Shown: positions 41,011-50,369 of the stretch, piece after piece
Layout: each line of letters begins with the position of its first letter
How positions within the stretch are numbered: the stretch's first letter is position 1
Made by a program: the position numbers and the translations under genes
Assembly: GCF_020166415.1 (NCBI RefSeq)
Contig: NZ_JAIQXV010000005.1
Span: forward strand, 1-64,000
DNA length: 64,000 bases
DNA from: Deinococcus multiflagellatus
GTDB lineage: Bacteria > Deinococcota > Deinococci > Deinococcales > Deinococcaceae
Direction: 5' to 3'
The notes under the pieces: model-generated
Databases searched by the model: none
What the model was told of the DNA's origin: nothing
What the model saw: only the letters and a program-made list of their open reading frames with translations

Positions 41011-42903
41011 ATGAGAAACATCAAGCTGTTGGGGTGGGTGGTCTTCACCCTGCTGTGGTCCTGGGGCGGCGCGCAGAGCCTGCCCAAAGAGGTGCGCGAG
41101 CGCATTATTCAGGCCACGGTGATGCTGCTGCCCGCCGACGCCAACGGCCGGCTGCAGGACTCGCTGGGCTCGGGGTCCATCATCAGTCCGCAGGGGTACA
41201 TCCTCACGAATTACCACGTGATTGGGGACACCGATGACCGGACCATCGCGCCGCTGGTGCAGGTGCGCACCGTGCGCTTTGTCGACCGCGAGCCGGAATT
41301 CACCTACTGGGGCAAGGTGGTGGCCGCCGATCCCAACCTGGACCTCGCCATCGTTCAGATTGTGATGGACAAGAACAAGAAGGCGGTGTCTGGCCTGAAG
41401 CTGCCCTTCGTGGAACTGGGCGACTCGAACGCCATGAACATTGGCGACGACATCTTCGTGTTCGGGTTCCAGGGCACGGGCGGCATGACGCTGACGTTCT
41501 CGCGCGGGTCGGTGGGCGGCTTTACCGGCGAGGATCTGGAAAGCAGCGGGCGCCAGTGGCTCAAGCACGACGCCCAGACGGGCCCTGGGAACTCGGGCGG
41601 GGGGGCCTACAACGAGCGCGGCGCCCTGATCGGCGTGCACACCGCCGGGATTGCAGGCAACAACAACTCGCGCACCTCGTTTATGCGCCCGCTGGCGCTG
41701 GCCTGGGGCCTGGTCACGCCCAACGTGCTGGGCTTTGTGGTGCAGCGTGGCACCCAGGGCCCGCAGGATCCGCAGGCCAATAACACCACCACGCCCCAGG
41801 AGCAAAGCGGCGCGTGGCCCCCCGCCCTGACCTCCGGGAAAAACCCCGTGAGCGGCACCGTGCGCGTCACCGGCAGCGCGGGCGCGGGCACCTGGACCCT
41901 GGACCTGACCGAGCCCCTGAAAGACGGCGGCCTGAAGGGCACCGCCAAGAACGGTTCGCAGACCCAAGCCGCCTTTTTCTATTACGGCGAGGACGACGAC
42001 GTGGTGTGGGTGGAATGGACCCCCGACGGCAAGTCCTATATCAGCTGCGTGGTGGAAGAAGACGGCGTGGACGCCAGCAGCTGGAGCGGCAAGGCGTACA
42101 GCTTCAAGGACCAGAGCGCTGACGGGACCCGCACCGGCGACTGCACCGTGAGCCTGCGGATCAAGGCGCAGGCGGCGCCCAATCCCAGCCCGGCGCCCAG
42201 CCCCAGCTCCAGCAGCCTGACCTGGCCCCCCACCCTGCGCACCGGCCAGAAGTGGACCGTGAACTTTGGGCAGAGCGGCACCTACACCGTGACCCTGGGC
42301 GCGCAGGACGACGACGGCGGTTTTCCAGGCACGGCGGCGCGCGGCAACGAGCAGGGCAACGCCCTGATGAACTACTCGGACGGTGAACTCATCGTGATCG
42401 TCCAGCGCCCCGACAAGAGCTTTCTGCTGTGCAGCGCCGACCGCAGCGGGCTGAGCGGCGCCTCGGTGCGCGGCGACGCCACCAGCCACAAGAACTCGAA
42501 TGACAAGGGCACCTCGGTTGGCGCCTGCACCATGAGCCTGGGCACCGCCTCGGCACCGACCCCGGCCCCCGCTGGCCTAAGCTGGCCCCCCGCCCTGGCC
42601 ACCGGCCAGCAGTGGACCGTCGGCTTTGGGTCGGCAGGCACCTACAGCGTGACGGTGGACGAGCGCGGCGACGACGGCAGCTACGACGCCGTGGCCACCA
42701 AGGGCAGTGAGCGCGGCACCGCCCTGATGGACTACTCCGACGACGAACTGACGGTGATCGTGCAGCGCCCCGACAAGAGCTTCCTGGTGTGCGTGGCCAA
42801 CCGCAGTGGCCTCAGTGGCGCGACGCTGCGCGGCAACGCCACCAGTCACAAGAACTCCAACGACAAAGGCACCAGCCTGGGGACCTGCACCATCTCGCGC
42901 TGA
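41011..42903 (+). CDS. secreted trypsin-like serine protease with three C-terminal repeats
   Basis: 630 residues. Signal peptide (~1-22, ending GGAQS). Protease domain ~25-250 with triad His69 (TNYHVIG), Asp111 (NLDLAIV) and Ser195 (GPGNSGG). A Ser/Pro-rich linked region follows with three related ~105-residue modules at about 285-385, 403-515 and 522-630. The last two share RPDKSFL(L/V)C, DRSGLSGA and ATSHKNSNDKGTS. Each module has a conserved Cys pair, suggesting a disulfide. The modules are not recognised; they may bind substrate or the cell surface. Confidence 0.85.
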   Translation: MRNIKLLGWVVFTLLWSWGGAQSLPKEVRERIIQATVMLLPADANGRLQDSLGSGSIISPQGYILTNYHVIGDTDDRTIAPLVQVRTVRFVDREPEFTYWGKVVAADPNLDLAIVQIVMDKNKKAVSGLKLPFVELGDSNAMNIGDDIFVFGFQGTGGMTLTFSRGSVGGFTGEDLESSGRQWLKHDAQTGPGNSGGGAYNERGALIGVHTAGIAGNNNSRTSFMRPLALAWGLVTPNVLGFVVQRGTQGPQDPQANNTTTPQEQSGAWPPALTSGKNPVSGTVRVTGSAGAGTWTLDLTEPLKDGGLKGTAKNGSQTQAAFFYYGEDDDVVWVEWTPDGKSYISCVVEEDGVDASSWSGKAYSFKDQSADGTRTGDCTVSLRIKAQAAPNPSPAPSPSSSSLTWPPTLRTGQKWTVNFGQSGTYTVTLGAQDDDGGFPGTAARGNEQGNALMNYSDGELIVIVQRPDKSFLLCSADRSGLSGASVRGDATSHKNSNDKGTSVGACTMSLGTASAPTPAPAGLSWPPALATGQQWTVGFGSAGTYSVTVDERGDDGSYDAVATKGSERGTALMDYSDDELTVIVQRPDKSFLVCVANRSGLSGATLRGNATSHKNSNDKGTSLGTCTISR

Positions 42904-42923
42904 AGAAGAGTCAGGTCAAAGGT

Positions 42924-42951
42924 GCGCCCCAGGTGATGAAGCCTGGGGCGC
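42924..42951 (+). terminator. hairpin downstream of the protease gene
   Basis: 10-bp stem GCGCCCCAGG / CCTGGGGCGC with an 8-nt loop, 20 bp after the stop. Only a weak T-rich stretch follows. Confidence 0.6.
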
Positions 42952-43085
42952 GCCTCTTGGTCACGGGGCGAGCGGCTTTACCGCATCGCGAAAGGGCTGG
43001 GTGGAGCCGTTATGGCCGTTCTGCCCCGCTGACGTCAAGGCGGGGAACTCGGGGACCGTCCGATGGGCAACCTGACTGTCGATGT

Positions 43086-44357
43086 TCAGGTCTGCGTTTC
43101 TCCCATCTGCTCAGGCACCAAGCGGCGCAGGTGGTCCAGATGCACGCCGTGCCACTCGGTCTGGTCGGGCACCGCGCCCTGAATGCCGTCCACATAACCC
43201 AGGGCGCGGAACAGTTCCCCCGCCAGCACCGCGTCCTCGTGCAGGGCGCGCAGGTCGTCCAGGGGGGCGTGGTCGGTCCAGGCCGCCAGATAAACGTCGC
43301 GGGCCGCCGCCAGGGCCTCCGGCGGGGTATCGTCCGGGGCAAGGTAGGCCGGGTTGGCGTCCAGAAAGGGGTGGGTGGCGCAGCCATCTGACCAGTCCAG
43401 CAGGGTAAAGGTGCCGTCCCGGGCAGTCACATTGCCCGCGTGCAGGTCGCCGTGGCCCAGGGTGGGCGGCAGCGGGCTGGCCGCCAGCCGGGCCAGGGCA
43501 GCGTCCAGGGCCGGCTGGCGCGTGCGCAGGTCGGCGGCCTCGGCGGGGGTAAAGCCTCTTGGCTGCCCCACCTGTAAGCCCTCGTCGCTCAGCAGGTGGG
43601 GCAGCCAGCGGCACACGTATGCTGGGCCCCGGTCACGCAGCCCCAGCGTGGGCAGCAGCGGCAGACTGGCGCGCTGCACCCAGGCGAGGTGGCGCAGCAG
43701 TCCTGGCAGGTCGTCCGGGCCCGCCTCGCCGCTGTCGGCCAGCAGCAGGAAGCCGCGCGCGGTGTCGGCGGCCAGCACCCGGGGCGCGGCGCCCGGCACC
43801 TCGCGCGCCAGCACCGGGGTCAGCGCCACCTCGCGGGCAAAAAAATCGGGCACCGCCTTGAAGTACACCGGGCCCCCATCCGTGGGCACCCGCCACAACA
43901 GGCTGATCTGCCAGTGCTTGAGCACCTCGGGCTCGCCTGTGCGGGTCAGCGCCTGCGCGGCCAGCTCCGTGTCCAGCCACGCCAGCGCCGGGGCCGCCCA
44001 GTCGGCGTGAAACCAGGGAATGGGGGGCGGCGGGCTCAGCGCGGCCTGACGCCAGCCGGAAACCTCGGCTGGTGCTCCCTCTGGCCCTGCCGCGTCCGGG
44101 CCCAGCGGCGCGGCGCTGTGCAGGTGCCACACACACTGCGCCAGGGCCACGCCGTCCTGGGTGCCCAGCGGCGTAAAGGCGAGGCGGCGCCCCAGCTGCG
44201 CCCGCAGGCCCAGCGTCTGCGCCGCCTCCAGAATGTGCTGGCCGTAGTACGTGGGTGTGTGCACCGTCAGGGTATGGTGCGCGGCCCGGGCCTCGCCGGG
44301 GTGGGTCAGGATCAGGTGTAGCGTGGTGTGGCGCTGGGGAGGCGGTGGAGCAGACAT
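43086..44357 (-). CDS. aminoglycoside-phosphotransferase-fold kinase
   Basis: 423 residues. LPPTLGHGDLHAGNVTARDG holds the catalytic HGDxxxxN loop and TLLDWSDGCATHPFLD the metal-binding Asp. VYFKAVPDFFAREVALTPVLARE resembles the nucleotide-binding Lys and Glu helix. Such kinases phosphorylate antibiotics, choline, homoserine or other small molecules; the substrate here is unknown. The N-terminal ~130 residues are an extra domain without clear identity. It stands alone between the protease and the SDR gene. Confidence 0.8.
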   Translation of the reverse strand: MSAPPPPQRHTTLHLILTHPGEARAAHHTLTVHTPTYYGQHILEAAQTLGLRAQLGRRLAFTPLGTQDGVALAQCVWHLHSAAPLGPDAAGPEGAPAEVSGWRQAALSPPPPIPWFHADWAAPALAWLDTELAAQALTRTGEPEVLKHWQISLLWRVPTDGGPVYFKAVPDFFAREVALTPVLAREVPGAAPRVLAADTARGFLLLADSGEAGPDDLPGLLRHLAWVQRASLPLLPTLGLRDRGPAYVCRWLPHLLSDEGLQVGQPRGFTPAEAADLRTRQPALDAALARLAASPLPPTLGHGDLHAGNVTARDGTFTLLDWSDGCATHPFLDANPAYLAPDDTPPEALAAARDVYLAAWTDHAPLDDLRALHEDAVLAGELFRALGYVDGIQGAVPDQTEWHGVHLDHLRRLVPEQMGETQT

Positions 44358-44418
44358 GGGGCTTCAGCGTGTCACGCGCCTGGCGCCCTACACATCGGCC
44401 AGGTGGCGTGCGCCGCCC

Positions 44419-45180
44419 TTACGCCGGGTCGCCGTGCTGAGCGTTCAGGCCGCGAAACACCGCGTCGTAGGTGCCGTTGGCCACGGCGTGGCGCAGCGGC
44501 CGCACCCGCTCCACCAGCACGTAAGGGGCGTTCGGCTGGGTGTCCAGCAGGTGCAGGGTTTCTGCCATAAAGTCGGCCAGCGGCATGGCGCGCGGGTCCT
44601 GGCTGCCGCCGGGCATCAGTTCGGTGGCCACGTAGGGCGGCGCCAGTTCCGTCACCTGAATGGATGTGCCGCGCAGCTGCCAGCGCAGTGATTCGGTATA
44701 CGAGTGCAGCGCGGCCTTTGTGGCGCTGTAGGTGGGCGTGACCGCCAGCGGCACCGACGCCAGCCCGGACGTCACGTTCACGATGGTCGCCTGGGGCTGG
44801 CGCCGCAGGTGCGGCAGCAGCGCGTGAATCAGGCGGATGGGCCCCAGCAGGTTGGTGGCAACAGTGGCTTCGGCAGTGGCGGTGTCCGGCTGGGTCAGCA
44901 GGTCCTCGGCCACCATGATCCCGGAATTATTGATCAGCACATTCAGCGCGGGGTGCTCGGCGCTCACCCGTTCGGTCAGGGCGGCGATGGACGCCGGGTC
45001 GGTCACGTCCAGCGCGTAGGCGTGCAGGTTGGGGCGCGCGGCGGCCACCGCCTGCAGCGTTTCCAGGCGGCGCCCCGCAATCAGCACCGTGTTGCCTCGG
45101 TCGTGCAAGCCCTCGGCCAGCGCGCGCCCAATCCCCGAACCGCCGCCGGTGAGCAGCACCGTCTTGCCTGTGATGGTCAT
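44419..45180 (-). CDS. short-chain dehydrogenase/reductase (DltE-like)
   Basis: 253 residues. Cofactor motif TGGGSGIG, NNSGIM, catalytic YSATK preceded by the conserved Ser region (VNVTSGLASVPL), and a C-terminus typical of DltE-like SDRs. It should oxidise or reduce an unknown carbonyl/alcohol with NAD(P). AGGAGG sits before the ATG at 45180. Divergent from an HxlR regulator, a common regulatory pairing. Confidence 0.88.
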   Translation of the reverse strand: MTITGKTVLLTGGGSGIGRALAEGLHDRGNTVLIAGRRLETLQAVAAARPNLHAYALDVTDPASIAALTERVSAEHPALNVLINNSGIMVAEDLLTQPDTATAEATVATNLLGPIRLIHALLPHLRRQPQATIVNVTSGLASVPLAVTPTYSATKAALHSYTESLRWQLRGTSIQVTELAPPYVATELMPGGSQDPRAMPLADFMAETLHLLDTQPNAPYVLVERVRPLRHAVANGTYDAVFRGLNAQHGDPA

Positions 45181-45246
45181 GGTGAATCCTCCTGGCCGCA
45201 CCCTACGCCCCTCACTCTCTTTTGGGAAGAAGGCACCCGAAAGTGC

Positions 45247-45252
45247 TATGGT
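45247..45252 (+). promoter_or_regulatory. -10 box of the HxlR gene
   Basis: TATGGT, 6 nt before the ATG at 45259, in the 78-bp region shared with the divergent SDR gene. Confidence 0.45.
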
Positions 45253-45258
45253 CTCCCT

Positions 45259-45678
45259 ATGGAGAGTATCGAGCAGGCCGCCATTCCAATCCCTGAGCCG
45301 GGTGCCGGCCCCTGGCCCAAGGCCGCCCCCGAGGTGGAAGCCCTGGTGCGCGAGATGATCGGGCGGGTGGCGGACAAGTGGACGCTGCTGATTCTGGAGG
45401 TGCTGGAAGAACACGGCACCCTGCGCTTTACCCAGTTGGGCGAGCGGGTGGGCGGGATCAGCCAGAAGATGCTGACCAAGACCCTGCGCCAGATGGAAGC
45501 CGACGGCCTGCTGCGCCGCACCGTGCATCCCGTCATTCCCCCCCGCGTGGAATACACCCTGACCCCGCTGGGCCACAGCCTCAGCGAGGCCTTCTGCCCG
45601 GTGTGGCTGTGGGCCGAGGCGAATTACGCCGCCGTGATGCGCGCCCGCGCCGCCTTTGCCGGGGCGGCGGCAGAATAG
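45259..45678 (+). CDS. HxlR-family transcriptional regulator
   Basis: 139 residues. The winged-helix core [54 protein letters not shown] followed by [12 protein letters not shown] is HxlR-typical. Many members sense quinones or aldehydes and control an adjacent oxidoreductase, here the divergent SDR. The usual redox Cys in the N-terminus is absent, so the signal is probably not a Cys switch. The next gene starts 5 bp downstream. Confidence 0.9.
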   Translation: MESIEQAAIPIPEPGAGPWPKAAPEVEALVREMIGRVADKWTLLILEVLEEHGTLRFTQLGERVGGISQKMLTKTLRQMEADGLLRRTVHPVIPPRVEYTLTPLGHSLSEAFCPVWLWAEANYAAVMRARAAFAGAAAE

Positions 45679-45683
45679 GGCCC

Positions 45684-45926
45684 ATGAGCGACCGCGAACT
45701 GAACTTTGCGCGCGAGATTCTGGGTACCCGGTCTTACCGAGAGGTGCCCGACCCCGAGGTGCTACAGGAGGCCGAGCGCCTGCTGTCCCAATGGCTGGCG
45801 GGCGAGACGCGCATGGAACGGCCCAAACTGTACGACCACTACGCCCTGCTGCTGCTGGCCCTGACCCGGCAGGTGCGGGCCCTGGAAGCGCGGGTGGCGG
45901 CCCTGGAAGGCGCCCAGGCCGAATGA
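45684..45926 (+). CDS. small hypothetical protein
   Basis: 80 residues, charged and helical, with a C-terminal heptad-like stretch ([21 protein letters not shown]) that may form a coiled coil. Not recognised. It sits 5 bp after the HxlR gene and overlaps trpF by 4 bp, so it is likely translated as part of this operon. Confidence 0.6.
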   Translation: MSDRELNFAREILGTRSYREVPDPEVLQEAERLLSQWLAGETRMERPKLYDHYALLLLALTRQVRALEARVAALEGAQAE

Positions 45927-46549
45927 TCCGGGTCAAGGTGTGCGGCACCACCAGCGTGCACGACGCCGTGCTGGCCGCCGAAGCGGGGGCCGACGCCCTG
46001 GGCTTTATCTTCGCGCCGGTCAGCAAGCGGGTGGTCACGCCACAGGTGGCGCGCGAGGCGGGCCTGGGTGTGGGCCCGACGGTGGCGCGAGTAGGCGTCT
46101 TTCTGAACCAGGGCCTGGACGAGGTGCTGCGGCTTGCGGAAGCGGCGCGGGTGGGCAGCGTGCAACTGCACGGGCTTTTGTCAAGTCTTTACGTTGAGCA
46201 GGTCGCCGCGTATTATCCCGTTCTGCGCGTGGTGCGCCCCGCTGAACTGGCGGCGGAAGCAGACGTGTGGAGCGGTGACCCCCGCGTCACCCTGATGGTG
46301 GACGCCCCCGAGCCGGGCAGCGGTCACGCCCTGGACTGGGACGCGCTGCGGGCTGCTTTTCCACCCGGGGCGTGGCTGGCGGGGGGCCTGGGCCCGGCGA
46401 ACGTGGCGCAGGCCATTGAGACGCTGGAGCCAGCCGGGGTGGATGCGGTCAGCCGCCTGGAAACCCGCCCCGGGGTGAAGGACCTGGCCGCCGTGGTGGC
46501 CTTCGTCCGCGCCGCGCGGAGCACAGTCGGCCCCAGTTATCCACAGTGA
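45923..46549 (+). CDS. trpF: phosphoribosylanthranilate isomerase
   Basis: 208 residues, TIM barrel. VKVCGTT carries the general-base Cys7, [10 protein letters not shown] is the phosphate region, and [16 protein letters not shown] carries the catalytic Asp. [14 protein letters not shown] follows. The late loop reads SRLET where the family usually has SSGVE, before RPGVKD. It catalyses the Amadori step of tryptophan synthesis. The last four codons and the region after the stop are part of a DnaA-box cluster. No other trp gene is in the window. Confidence 0.92.
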   Translation: MIRVKVCGTTSVHDAVLAAEAGADALGFIFAPVSKRVVTPQVAREAGLGVGPTVARVGVFLNQGLDEVLRLAEAARVGSVQLHGLLSSLYVEQVAAYYPVLRVVRPAELAAEADVWSGDPRVTLMVDAPEPGSGHALDWDALRAAFPPGAWLAGGLGPANVAQAIETLEPAGVDAVSRLETRPGVKDLAAVVAFVRAARSTVGPSYPQ

Positions 46550-46705
46550 AACGCGAAGCTGTGGATAACTTTGGAACCCATGGAACCCCAGCGTGTTTCG
46601 TCTGAAAACAGTGTCCTGGCGCCCAGAAAATGCACCGCATCCGGGGGCCAACCCCTACCTTATCCACAGCTTGTCCACAGTCCTTGTGGATAAACCTGTG
46701 GATAA
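46537..46705. other. cluster of six DnaA boxes
   Basis: TTATCCACA at 46537-46545 and 46660-46668 (plus strand), TTGTCCACA at 46671-46679 (plus), and TGTGGATAA at 46560-46568, 46685-46693 and 46697-46705 (minus-strand boxes). Five perfect and one single-mismatch box fall in 169 bp. The cluster lies between the convergent genes trpF and the phosphatase-like gene, so it is not a promoter region. Confidence 0.85.
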
Positions 46706-46713
46706 CTTTGGCG

Positions 46714-47559
46714 TTACAGGCCCAGCACGGCGGCCAGCGCCTGTCCCCCCTCCACGATGGTCGCGGCACCTGGCAAGCTCAGGCCCACCCCAAGGAACGG
46801 CACCCGCGCGGCCGTGTGCGACTTCACCCGCAGGTCCTCCAGGTTGCCGTGGTCGCTGCTCAGAACCACGCGCGCTCCGGCTTGCAGCGCCCCCCAGAGC
46901 AGGGCGTCCACCCGGCGCAGGTAGGCGCGGCCGGCGGCCCAGACCTCGGGGGCTGCGTCTGGCCCGCCCCCGTGCCCCAGCAGGTCGCTGAACCACAGGT
47001 CGGCGGCCAGCAGGTCCGCGTGGGCAGCGGCGTGGCCCAGCGCCTCACCGTGCCGGGCGATCTCGTCCAGCGTCCCCTCTTCGGCCCAGGGACGTGCGTA
47101 GGCCAGCCCCAGGGTGGCGCCCAGCAGGGGCACCCCACCCGGGTTCAGTGGCAGCCCAGCGGCCTGAAACGCAAAGGGAAAGCAGCCCAGGCGGTTGCGG
47201 GGGCCCCGTGTGCCCGCGTGCAGGTAAGCGGGGTGATAGCGGTTGACCAGCACCGCGCGGCCCCCGGCCTGGGTCAGGCGCATGGGCAGCGAGGCCGCCC
47301 GCAGCAGTGCCTGCAAGGTGGGCCCCGGGTGTGGCCCAAAGTGCTCGCCCATCAGGGCCACCGCGTTCTGCCCGGTCAGCCAGCAGCTCTGCCCGGTGCC
47401 GGACTGTGGCAGCCCCGGCACGCCCAGCGCCGCGTCCAGCGCGGGGGCCGCGTCCACCAGCGGGCGCAGGGTGGGCAGGTCCTGGTCCCACACCGAATCC
47501 GGCGGGGCGTCCAGCGGGTGCCCCACGCCGTCCAGTGCCAGCCAGAGCAGCCCGGTCAT
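46714..47559 (-). CDS. metalloenzyme of the alkaline phosphatase / iPGM superfamily
   Basis: 281 residues. WLALDGVGH at the N-terminus (first metal Asp), [16 protein letters not shown] (the nucleophile Ser/Thr region) and [29 protein letters not shown] (metal Asp, His and His) match the phosphopentomutase/cofactor-independent mutase superfamily. It is shorter than either mutase, so the substrate is unknown. TATCCT (47566-47571, minus) lies 6 nt before the ATG. Confidence 0.75.
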   Translation of the reverse strand: MTGLLWLALDGVGHPLDAPPDSVWDQDLPTLRPLVDAAPALDAALGVPGLPQSGTGQSCWLTGQNAVALMGEHFGPHPGPTLQALLRAASLPMRLTQAGGRAVLVNRYHPAYLHAGTRGPRNRLGCFPFAFQAAGLPLNPGGVPLLGATLGLAYARPWAEEGTLDEIARHGEALGHAAAHADLLAADLWFSDLLGHGGGPDAAPEVWAAGRAYLRRVDALLWGALQAGARVVLSSDHGNLEDLRVKSHTAARVPFLGVGLSLPGAATIVEGGQALAAVLGL

Positions 47560-47948
47560 GGGCCAAGGATAGGGCCCGGGGGGGCCGTCAGCGCCAGGCG
47601 AACACGTCTCTGGCCGTGCGGTCCGGGTTGGTGACGGTCACGGAGCGCTGGCCCCACGGGGTGTCGGAGGGTCCGGGGCTTCGTGACCCGCCGCGCGCAG
47701 CGGGGCCCTCGGCTTCCAGGGCCAGCTCTGCCCGCCCCCACCCAGGCGGGGTTCAGCTCGCGCATCAGGGCCCCTCGGTTGCCCAAGCCAGCCACGCAAA
47801 TCTGTCTCTCGCTGGGGTCGGCTCCGCTGGGCTGGAGACCAGCAGACTCACAGAGGGGCGGTTGAAGGTACAGGGGGATGCCCCGCCTCCCCCCGAGCTG
47901 TGCGATTCGGCGGATGCCTCCGGGCCCGGGGTGCCCTACCCTGCGGGC
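47560..47948. other. divergent intergenic region
   Basis: 389 bp with leaderless-type promoters at each end: TATCCT (47566-47571, minus) and TACCCT (47937-47942, plus), each 6 nt from a start codon. The middle ~350 bp is GC-rich and holds no gene I can support. Confidence 0.5.
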
Positions 47949-48827
47949 ATGAGCCGCCCCCTGCCCCCCGGTACACCTGTCACGCTGCATGCGCCGCAGG
48001 CTGGCCTCCCGGCCGGCACCGCTGGCGTGATTGTGGCCGCGCCCCAGGCCGGCAGCGTGTACGAGGTAGACTTTGCCGGGCAGGTGGTGGCAGTCAACCG
48101 CGTGCACCTGAAAGTGATGCGCCTGGACCTCGATCCGCCGCCCGTTCACGAGGACCTGCGCCCGTATGTGCAGTATGCCTGTGTGATGGGCAGCCGGGCC
48201 TTTGGCCTCAGCACCGACACCTCGGACACCGACCTGCGCGGCTTTTACCTGCCGCCTGCGCGGCTGCACTGGGGTCTGGGCGAGGTGCCCCCCCAGCTGG
48301 AATTTGCGGCCCCCGGCACCGAGGAGGTGTACTGGGAGGCCCGCAAATTCGTGCTGCTGGCCCTGAAGGCCAACCCCAACGTGCTGGAGGTGCTGGCCTC
48401 GCCGCAGCCGGTGACGGTGACGCCCGTGGCCGGGGCACTGCTGAACATCCGGAGCGCTTTCCTGAGCCGCCGGATTGCGCAGACCTACGGCGAATACGTG
48501 CAGGCGCAGTTTCGCCGTATGGAAGCTGACCGCCGCACCCATGGCGAGGTGCGGCCCAAACACGTAATGCACCTGCTGCGGCTGCTGCTCAGCGGCGCCC
48601 ATGCCCTGCGCACGGGCGAAATACTGGTGGACGTGGGCGAGCACCGCGCGGCGCTGCTGGCGGTGAAAACGGGCGAGCTGACCTGGGCCGAGGCCGACCG
48701 CTGGCGGGCGCAGTTGCAGCGAGACTTTGAGCACGCGGCGGCGCACACTGGCCTGCCCGACCGCCCGGACTTTGCGGCGGTGGAGGCGTGGCTGGTGGAT
48801 GCGCGGCGGGCAGCGCTGGACTGGTAG
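47949..48827 (+). CDS. YcgL-type nucleotidyltransferase-fold protein (copy 1)
   Basis: 292 residues. VMGSRAFGLSTDTSDTDLRGFYLPP is the GS...DxD motif of the DNA polymerase-beta-like nucleotidyltransferase superfamily (COG3541 group), followed by helical HEPN-like segments (LKANPNVLEVLASP, RPKHVMHLLRLLLSG). The first ~60 residues form a small SH3/KOW-like beta domain (PGTPVTLHAP...VYEVDFAGQVVAV). It precedes the RNA-ligase operon and is a distant paralogue of its fourth gene. Probable NMP transfer to RNA or protein (inference). Confidence 0.75.
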   Translation: MSRPLPPGTPVTLHAPQAGLPAGTAGVIVAAPQAGSVYEVDFAGQVVAVNRVHLKVMRLDLDPPPVHEDLRPYVQYACVMGSRAFGLSTDTSDTDLRGFYLPPARLHWGLGEVPPQLEFAAPGTEEVYWEARKFVLLALKANPNVLEVLASPQPVTVTPVAGALLNIRSAFLSRRIAQTYGEYVQAQFRRMEADRRTHGEVRPKHVMHLLRLLLSGAHALRTGEILVDVGEHRAALLAVKTGELTWAEADRWRAQLQRDFEHAAAHTGLPDRPDFAAVEAWLVDARRAALDW

Positions 48828-48909
48828 GCCAGATCGCGTGCCTCGGCGTGACGCATGGCCGATGTCTCTCCTCGTTGGTGCCCGGTAGGGTAGCGGGCAG
48901 TGATGCCCC

Positions 48910-49536
48910 ATGCGAATCAAATACCCCTCCACCCCCCACCTGCCCTGGTCACCCGGGCTGCACAACGACGACCGCCGCATTCCTGACCTCAGCGGCTTCA
49001 GCGGCCACGAGGTCGTGGTCACCGAAAAACTGGACGGCGAGAACACCAGCCTCTACCGCGAAGACCTGCACGCACGCAGCCTGGACACCCGCCCCCACCC
49101 CTCGCGCACCTGGGTCAAGGCCGAGCGGGGCCGCTTTGGTCACGAGATTCCACCGGGCTGGCGCCTGTGTGGCGAGAATGTGTACGCCGTGCACAGCCTG
49201 CGCTACGCCGATCTGGAAGGCTACTTTTACCTGTTTTCCGTGTGGGACGAGCACAACGTGTCGCGCCCCTGGGACGAGGTGCGGGCCTGGGCCCAGCAGG
49301 TGGGGGTGCCCACGCCGTGCGAACTGTACCGGGGCCCCTGGGACGAGGCCGCCCTGCGCGCCCTGCCGGTGGACCCAGGGCAGATGGAAGGCTACGTGGT
49401 GCGCGTGACCGGCGAGATTCCGTATGCCGACTTTGGGCGCCGCGTGGCCAAATGGGTGCGCCGGGGGCACGTGCAAACAGACGCCCACTGGCTCAGTAAG
49501 CCCGTGGAGGCCAACGGCCTGAAGGAGAAGCCATGA
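48910..49536 (+). CDS. RNA ligase (Rnl2-like nucleotidyltransferase core)
   Basis: 208 residues. Motif I EKLDGEN gives the adenylated Lys40; WRLCGENVYAVHSL corresponds to motif III/IIIa, MEGYVVR to motif IV and AKWVRRG to motif V. Length covers only the minimal adenylyltransferase domain. It should seal 3'-OH/5'-phosphate RNA ends with ATP. A TAGGGT box (48886-48891) lies upstream. The end overlaps the next gene by 4 bp. Confidence 0.85.
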   Translation: MRIKYPSTPHLPWSPGLHNDDRRIPDLSGFSGHEVVVTEKLDGENTSLYREDLHARSLDTRPHPSRTWVKAERGRFGHEIPPGWRLCGENVYAVHSLRYADLEGYFYLFSVWDEHNVSRPWDEVRAWAQQVGVPTPCELYRGPWDEAALRALPVDPGQMEGYVVRVTGEIPYADFGRRVAKWVRRGHVQTDAHWLSKPVEANGLKEKP

Positions 49537-50369
49537 ACAACGCCGCCCGCGTGAAGATGGCGCAGGAGACGCTGGCCCTGCTGGACGGGGGCGGCTACGC
49601 GCTGAACGGCCAGCGGGTTCACCTGCCCGACCCAACCCCCATGCTGGCCGGCACCCGTCTGTTCACGCCCGCTGAGGCGCCCACGCTGCTGGCCGCGCTA
49701 CACGGGGCCTGCGACCGCTGGGCCACCCGCACCGAGGTTACCCCCGAAACCACCTTTGCGGCGGCGCGGCGCCTGCGGGCCAGCGGCCCCGAAGTCCTGG
49801 CGCTGAACTTTGCCTCCGCGCGCAACCCGGGCGGCGGGTTCCTGAAGGGCAGCCTCTCGCAGGAGGAGGACCTGTGCCGGTGCAGCGGGCTGTACCGGTC
49901 GCTGACCGCGCCGCCAGTGTGGGGGTATTACGCCGCCAACCGTGCGGAACCTTCCGCGCTGTACACCGACCACCTGATTTACAGCCCGCAGGTGCCGGTG
50001 TTCCGCGATGACCACGGCGCGCTGCTGGCCCAGCCGGTCACGGTGAACGTGCTGACTGCACCCGCCCCCAATGCCGGCGCGGTGGCCCAGAACGAGCCGG
50101 CGCGCCGGGCCGAGGTCCTGCCCGCCTTGCGCCGCCGCGCCGCGCTGGTGCTGGGGGCCGCCGTCCTGACCGGGCAGACCCGACTGGTGCTGGGGGCCTG
50201 GGGCTGCGGCGTGTTTCAGAATGATCCGCTTCAGGTGGCGACTGCCTTCCGCGACCTGCTGGCGCACGAGGCCCGGGGCGTGTTTGAACAGGTGACGTTC
50301 GCGGTTTACGACCGGCAGCCGGGCCAGCCGGTGCTGGGCGCCTTTCAGGCCGTCCTGGGGACCCCATGA
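49533..50369 (+). CDS. TIGR02452-family microbial PARG-like protein
   Basis: 278 residues. NFASARNPGGGFLKGSLSQEEDLCR contains the PARG signature GGG-x7-QEE (Gly100-102, Gln110-Glu112). Family members hydrolyse ADP-ribose polymers or related ADP-ribosyl links. Its place between an RNA ligase and an HD-Pnk suggests removal of ADP-ribose from RNA ends or from repair proteins (inference). AAGGAGAAG precedes the ATG; 4-bp overlaps on both sides. Confidence 0.87.
   Translation: MNNAARVKMAQETLALLDGGGYALNGQRVHLPDPTPMLAGTRLFTPAEAPTLLAALHGACDRWATRTEVTPETTFAAARRLRASGPEVLALNFASARNPGGGFLKGSLSQEEDLCRCSGLYRSLTAPPVWGYYAANRAEPSALYTDHLIYSPQVPVFRDDHGALLAQPVTVNVLTAPAPNAGAVAQNEPARRAEVLPALRRRAALVLGAAVLTGQTRLVLGAWGCGVFQNDPLQVATAFRDLLAHEARGVFEQVTFAVYDRQPGQPVLGAFQAVLGTP

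Noticed and set aside
46537..46705. Considered the DnaA-box cluster as the chromosomal oriC
   Set aside because: No dnaA, dnaN, rpmH or parAB nearby and no clear AT-rich unwinding region; retained as a possible titration or secondary site.
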